The notes below the pieces were generated by a model. The model was not told the DNA's origin, ran no database searches, and was given only the letters and a program-made list of their open reading frames with translations. Shown here in pieces: positions 14,367 to 17,609 of a stretch of DNA of 17,609 nt. Position 1 is the first letter of the stretch, and every line of letters begins with the position of its first letter. Both the position numbers and the translations under genes were made by a program. The stretch comes from SLJN01 sp964505385 (GTDB lineage Bacteria > Bacteroidota > Rhodothermia > Balneolales > Natronogracilivirgulaceae), in contig CAZDIA010000049.1 in assembly GCA_964505385.1 (NCBI GenBank), positions 1 to 17,609 of the forward strand. Reading direction: 5' to 3'.

Positions 14367-15067
14367 ATGCTGATACCTAAGGCAGCTAAAAGATACGCAC
14401 AAGCCTGGTACAAACGAGCTGAAGAAGCCGGTAAGCTCGAGGTAGCTTTAAAGGATTCGCAACATATCAAGGATGTAATTGGTGAATCCGAAGAGTTGCA
14501 ACAGCTTCTTAAGAACAAAGTGATTGCTCAGCAGAAAAAGAAAGAGGTGCTTGATTCNNNNNNNNNNNNNNNNNNNNNNNNNNNNNNNNNNNNNNNNNNN
14601 NNNNNNNNNNNNNNNNNNNNNNNNNNNNNNNNNNNNNNNNNNNNNNNNNNNNNNNNNAGCTTCTTAAGAACAAAGTGATTGCTCAGCAGAAAAAGAAAGA
14701 GGTGCTTGATTCCCTTTTTTCTAATCAGATCAGTGACATCACCCAGGAGTTGATTACACTCCTGTTAGACAAAAACAGAGAAGAGCTCCTTGAAACTGTT
14801 GCCAGTGCTTTTATTGAATCCTACAATGTGCATCATGGGATTATTGATGTTGAAATTCGCTACCCAATTGAGCTTGAAGAGGATCATATAAAACAACTAA
14901 CAAAAGTTCTGGAACAAAAGACCGGCAAAAATGTGGTATTAAATTATATTCACGATCCTGACCTCATTGGAGGATTAACCATCCGGATCGGGGATACGGT
15001 GATTGACGGCTCAGTGCGTAATAAACTCCAGAAGCTGGATGCCTTATTTCACGGTACAGCTGCCTGA
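14367..15067 (+). CDS. atpH: F-type ATP synthase F1 subunit delta, split by an assembly gap
   Basis: The delta (OSCP) subunit links the b stalk to the top of F1. The N-terminal part reads to 14557 (MLIPKAAKRYAQAWYKRAEE, the usual N-domain start) and the rest from the right of the gap to 15067, ending with the family hallmark IGGLTIRIGDTVIDGSVRN. The 100-N gap is flanked by the same 55 bases on both sides. Removing the Ns and one copy joins 14557 to 14713 in frame and gives one 181-residue protein, the normal delta length, with no stop or frameshift. It is therefore an intact gene, not a pseudogene or duplication. A TTG at 14361 could add two residues and overlap the atpF stop; I prefer the ATG at 14367. 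Confidence 0.9.
14503..14557 (+). repeat. Left copy of a 55-bp contig-end overlap
   Basis: These 55 bases, coding for the LLKNKVIAQQKKKEVLD part of delta, are identical to 14658-14712. They abut the N-run exactly, as expected when two contig ends share one k-mer overlap and were scaffolded instead of merged. It is not a biological duplication. Confidence 0.9.
14558..14657. other. Scaffold gap of exactly 100 N
   Basis: One hundred N residues, the conventional placeholder for a gap of unknown size. Given the shared 55 bases on both flanks, the real gap length is most likely negative (an overlap), meaning no sequence is missing. Confidence 0.95.
14658..14712 (+). repeat. Right copy of the 55-bp contig-end overlap
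   Basis: Identical to 14503-14557 and beginning at the first base after the N-run. After this copy the sequence continues the delta reading frame (DSLFSNQISDITQELI). A GTG at 14675 can be read as a start but is an artefact of the split gene. Confidence 0.9.
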
Positions 15068-15105
15068 TTATTTACAACCAAGATATTTGAACATAGTATA
15101 GCTTT

Positions 15106-16719
15106 ATGACCAAAGTTAAACCCGACGAAGTCTCTGAAATTCTAAAAAAACAACTGTCCGGATTAGACGGCCAGGCCGACACCTATGATATGGGTACCGT
15201 TCTTGAAGTAGGTGACGGTATTGCAAGGGTGTATGGGTTGTCCCAGATTCAGGCCGGTGAGCTTGTTGAATTGCCTGAATCCAAAGATCAGGAAGGCAAG
15301 CCGGTTCGTGGAATGGCCCATAACCTTGAGGAGGATAATGTCGGTATTGTATTATTCAGTCCTTCCAAATTTGTTTCTGAAGGCCAGCCTGTTCGCCGAA
15401 CGCAAGACGTTGCCTCTATTCCGGTAGGTGAACAAATCCTTGGCCGGGTTATTGATCCGCTGGGGCGCCCGGTTGATGGCAAGGGACCGATTTCAGGCGA
15501 AACCTTCCAAATGCCTCTTGAACGTAAAGCTCCCGGGGTAATTTATCGCCAGCCTGTTCAGGAGCCGCTTCAAACAGGTATCAAGGCGATCGACTCGATG
15601 ATCCCTATCGGAAGAGGACAACGCGAGTTGATTATCGGTGACCGACAGACCGGTAAAACCGCCATCGCTGTGGATACCATACTTAATCAGAAGAAGACCC
15701 AGCATACCGATAAACCGGTATATTGCATTTATGTAGCTATTGGGCAGAAATCTTCAACCATTGCCGAAGTAAACCGAATTCTTGAGGAAAACGGGGCAAA
15801 AGATTACTCGGTAGTCATTTCTGCACCGGCTGCTACTGCAGCACCGCTACAGTATATTGCCGCATATGCCGGCGCTGCAATTGGTGAATATTTCAGAGAT
15901 ACCGGCCGCCACGCACTGGTTATTTATGATGATCTTTCCAAGCAGGCCGTATCTTACCGTGAAGTCTCGCTGTTGCTGAGGCGTCCTCCTGGTCGTGAGG
16001 CTTATCCCGGCGATGTATTTTACCTTCACAGCCGATTGCTGGAGCGTGCAGCTAAAATCATTGAAAATGAGGATGTGGCCAAAGAAATGAATGATGTCCC
16101 TGAGCCCATTCAGCCACATCTGAAAGCCGGCGGCACACTTACAGCGCTTCCTATTATTGAGACACAGGCCGGGGACGTATCTGCTTATATCCCGACAAAT
16201 GTGATTTCGATTACTGACGGACAGATCTTCCTTCAGTCTGATTTATTTAACTCTGGTATTCGACCGGCTATTGATGTCGGTATTTCCGTTTCCCGTGTAG
16301 GGGGATCTGCTCAGGTCAAATCGATGAAAAAGCTGGCCGGTACACTTAAACTTGACCTTGCTCAATATCGCGAGCTTGAAGCATTTGCAAAATTCGGTTC
16401 CGATCTTGATGCTGCAACACAAAAGCAACTTGCCCGAGGAGCAAGATCAGTTGAAGTCCTTAAACAGGATCAGTACAAGCCAATGTCTGTTCAGGAGCAG
16501 GTGGCGGTGCTGCTTGCCAACAACAAAGGAATGTTCGACAATCTTGAACTCGAACAGATTGCAGAGTTTGAGTCCCGGTATCTGGAAGCAATTAACCTCA
16601 AATTTGCCGATGAACTGAAAGGAATAGGTGATACCGGTGTATTAAGCGATGAACTCGCTGGTAAACTGGAAGAAGAAGCCCTTAAGATTCAAAAACAGAT
16701 GGCAGCTACGGCCGAATAG
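15106..16719 (+). CDS. atpA: F-type ATP synthase F1 subunit alpha
   Basis: A 537-residue alpha subunit, a non-catalytic nucleotide-binding subunit of the F1 hexamer that completes the catalytic sites on beta. The N-terminal beta-barrel (about 25-105, VLEVGDGIARVYGLSQIQAG) is followed by the nucleotide domain with Walker A GDRQTGKT (178-185, Lys184), YVAIGQKSSTIAEV, and the Walker B region VIYDDLSKQAVSYRE with D275. The PPGREAYPGDVFYLHSRLLE signature follows. The arginine finger Arg397 is in ISVSRVGGSAQ. The helical C-terminal domain completes the chain. It is about 20 residues longer than E. coli alpha, mostly at the ends. It follows atpH by 38 bases and precedes atpG by only 4. Confidence 0.98.
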   Translation: MTKVKPDEVSEILKKQLSGLDGQADTYDMGTVLEVGDGIARVYGLSQIQAGELVELPESKDQEGKPVRGMAHNLEEDNVGIVLFSPSKFVSEGQPVRRTQDVASIPVGEQILGRVIDPLGRPVDGKGPISGETFQMPLERKAPGVIYRQPVQEPLQTGIKAIDSMIPIGRGQRELIIGDRQTGKTAIAVDTILNQKKTQHTDKPVYCIYVAIGQKSSTIAEVNRILEENGAKDYSVVISAPAATAAPLQYIAAYAGAAIGEYFRDTGRHALVIYDDLSKQAVSYREVSLLLRRPPGREAYPGDVFYLHSRLLERAAKIIENEDVAKEMNDVPEPIQPHLKAGGTLTALPIIETQAGDVSAYIPTNVISITDGQIFLQSDLFNSGIRPAIDVGISVSRVGGSAQVKSMKKLAGTLKLDLAQYRELEAFAKFGSDLDAATQKQLARGARSVEVLKQDQYKPMSVQEQVAVLLANNKGMFDNLELEQIAEFESRYLEAINLKFADELKGIGDTGVLSDELAGKLEEEALKIQKQMAATAE

Positions 16720-16723
16720 TTTT

Positions 16724-17602
16724 ATGGCAAATCTTCGTGACATACGCGACCGGATCAATTCGGTTCAGAATACACAGCAGATTACCAAGGCGATGAAAAT
16801 GGTAGCAGCGGCCCGGTTGCGTAAGGCTCAGGACCGCATAATGTCTACCCGTCCGTACGCTTATAAGCTGAATGAAATCATTGCCAGGTTGCTTGCCAAT
16901 ACCGAGCAGAACCTGAACCTGCTACAGCCACGCCAGGAAACCAACAGCGTATTGTTCATTGTAGTTGGATCCGACAGGGGGTTGTGTGGAGGTTTCAATA
17001 ATAACCTGTTCAAGGTTGTAGAACAGGAAATCTCTGAAAATTTTGATTATCACTACAGAAATGACACTCTTGATTTAATCTGCATCGGCGACAAATCTGC
17101 CCGGCATTTTAGAAACCGTGATTACAATGTCGTGGATCAGTATATCGGATTATTTGATGATCTGAATTTTGAGAAGAGTTCAGCAATCATGAAAAAGGTT
17201 GTAGAACAATATGAGGAAGGGACTTATGACAAGGTTTTTGTCTGCTTTAATGAATTTAAATCAGTGATCACGCAAAACCGTATTGTGGAGCAGGTTTTGC
17301 CGATCAATGAGAGCTTTGACCAGCAGGATGAAATACCGGATATAGATTATCTGTATGAACCGGAACCTTATGAAATTCTGGAAATATTACTTCCCCGCTA
17401 TTTGAATATGCATCTTTGGCGGGCGTTGCTCGAATCATTTGCATCTGAACAAGGTGCGCGAATGGCGGCAATGGATAATGCAACCGAAAACGCAAGTGAG
17501 ATCATTAAAGATCTGAATCTCAAGTATAACAGAGCGCGGCAGGCATCCATTACCACCGAGATATCCGAAATTGTATCCGGAGCAGAAGCACTGTCAGAGT
17601 AG
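16724..17602 (+). CDS. atpG: F-type ATP synthase F1 subunit gamma
   Basis: A 292-residue gamma subunit, the central rotor shaft whose turning drives catalysis in the alpha/beta hexamer. The N-terminal helix carries MANLRDIRDRINSVQNTQQI and TKAMKMVAAARLRKAQ. The Rossmann-like part has VVGSDRGLCGGFN (Asp84 to Gly90). The C-terminal helix carries QGARMAAMDNATENASE and ends RARQASITTEISEIVSGAEA, all canonical. The frame is open further upstream to 16649 inside atpA, but the ATG at 16724, four bases after the atpA stop, gives the conserved start. The stop is seven bases before the window edge, so what follows (atpD, atpC or another gene) cannot be seen. Confidence 0.97.
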   Translation: MANLRDIRDRINSVQNTQQITKAMKMVAAARLRKAQDRIMSTRPYAYKLNEIIARLLANTEQNLNLLQPRQETNSVLFIVVGSDRGLCGGFNNNLFKVVEQEISENFDYHYRNDTLDLICIGDKSARHFRNRDYNVVDQYIGLFDDLNFEKSSAIMKKVVEQYEEGTYDKVFVCFNEFKSVITQNRIVEQVLPINESFDQQDEIPDIDYLYEPEPYEILEILLPRYLNMHLWRALLESFASEQGARMAAMDNATENASEIIKDLNLKYNRARQASITTEISEIVSGAEALSE

Positions 17603-17609
17603 AGCAACA

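Noticed and set aside
14361..15067. Interpretation of atpH as a pseudogene or as two tandem partial delta genes
   Set aside because: The duplicated 55 bases abut a 100-N placeholder and collapse to one perfect frame, so an assembly artefact explains everything.
16649..16723. Upstream extension of the gamma subunit frame into atpA
   Set aside because: The extra 25 residues are out-of-frame atpA sequence. The conserved gamma start MANLRDIRDRI lies at 16724.
1..17609. CRISPR arrays, tRNA or rRNA genes, transposases, phage genes or toxin-antitoxin pairs
   Set aside because: None visible. All long frames are accounted for by housekeeping genes, and there are no regularly spaced repeats or cloverleaf-like sequences in the spacers.

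Overview
The window (about 17.6 kb, moderate GC) looks like ordinary chromosome from a free-living Gram-negative bacterium of the Bacteroidota/Balneolota/Rhodothermota assemblage, with Balneolota the best guess. The reasons are: most genes lack a Shine-Dalgarno sequence; intergenic TAnnTTTG elements resemble the Bacteroidota -7 promoter box; the first gene is a lipoprotein amidohydrolase; an M23 peptidase and a bactofilin sit directly before the F-type ATP synthase genes; and several proteins are acidic, as in marine or saline relatives. This placement is inference, since no rRNA or phylogenetic marker comparison was possible.

Left part (1-5177): after the terminator of a gene lying off the left edge, five minus-strand genes follow. 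In transcription order they are a membrane-anchored SpoIIE/PP2C-type phosphatase, an S33-type alpha/beta hydrolase (monoacylglycerol-lipase-like), a 65-residue membrane protein with a GLGQ motif, a CPBP-family membrane protease, and a YtcJ-like lipoprotein amidohydrolase. They look like loosely grouped accessory housekeeping genes, not one pathway.

Middle part (5289-11229): divergently from the phosphatase come polA (DNA polymerase I with intact 5'-nuclease, proofreading and polymerase motifs), guaB (IMP dehydrogenase), a membrane-anchored M23 peptidase with a complete LytM zinc site, and a bactofilin. The last two probably act together in localised cell-wall remodelling.

Right part (11290-17602): an AtpI-like 4-TM protein, AtpZ, and then atpB-atpE-atpF-atpH-atpA-atpG. 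The beta and epsilon genes (atpD, atpC) are not in the window. The c subunit lacks the known Na+ ligands, so the enzyme is predicted to be proton-driven. The atpH gene is interrupted by a run of exactly 100 N. The gap is flanked by an identical 55-bp sequence on both sides, and collapsing that overlap restores one intact 181-residue delta subunit, so the break is a scaffolding artefact.

I found no convincing undescribed system, mobile element, CRISPR array, tRNA or rRNA. The items most worth a second look are the assembly join in atpH, a structured repeat-like spacer between the AtpI-like gene and atpZ, a possible leaderless promoter at guaB, the M23/bactofilin pair beside the ATP synthase genes, and the His-rich tail on the a subunit.
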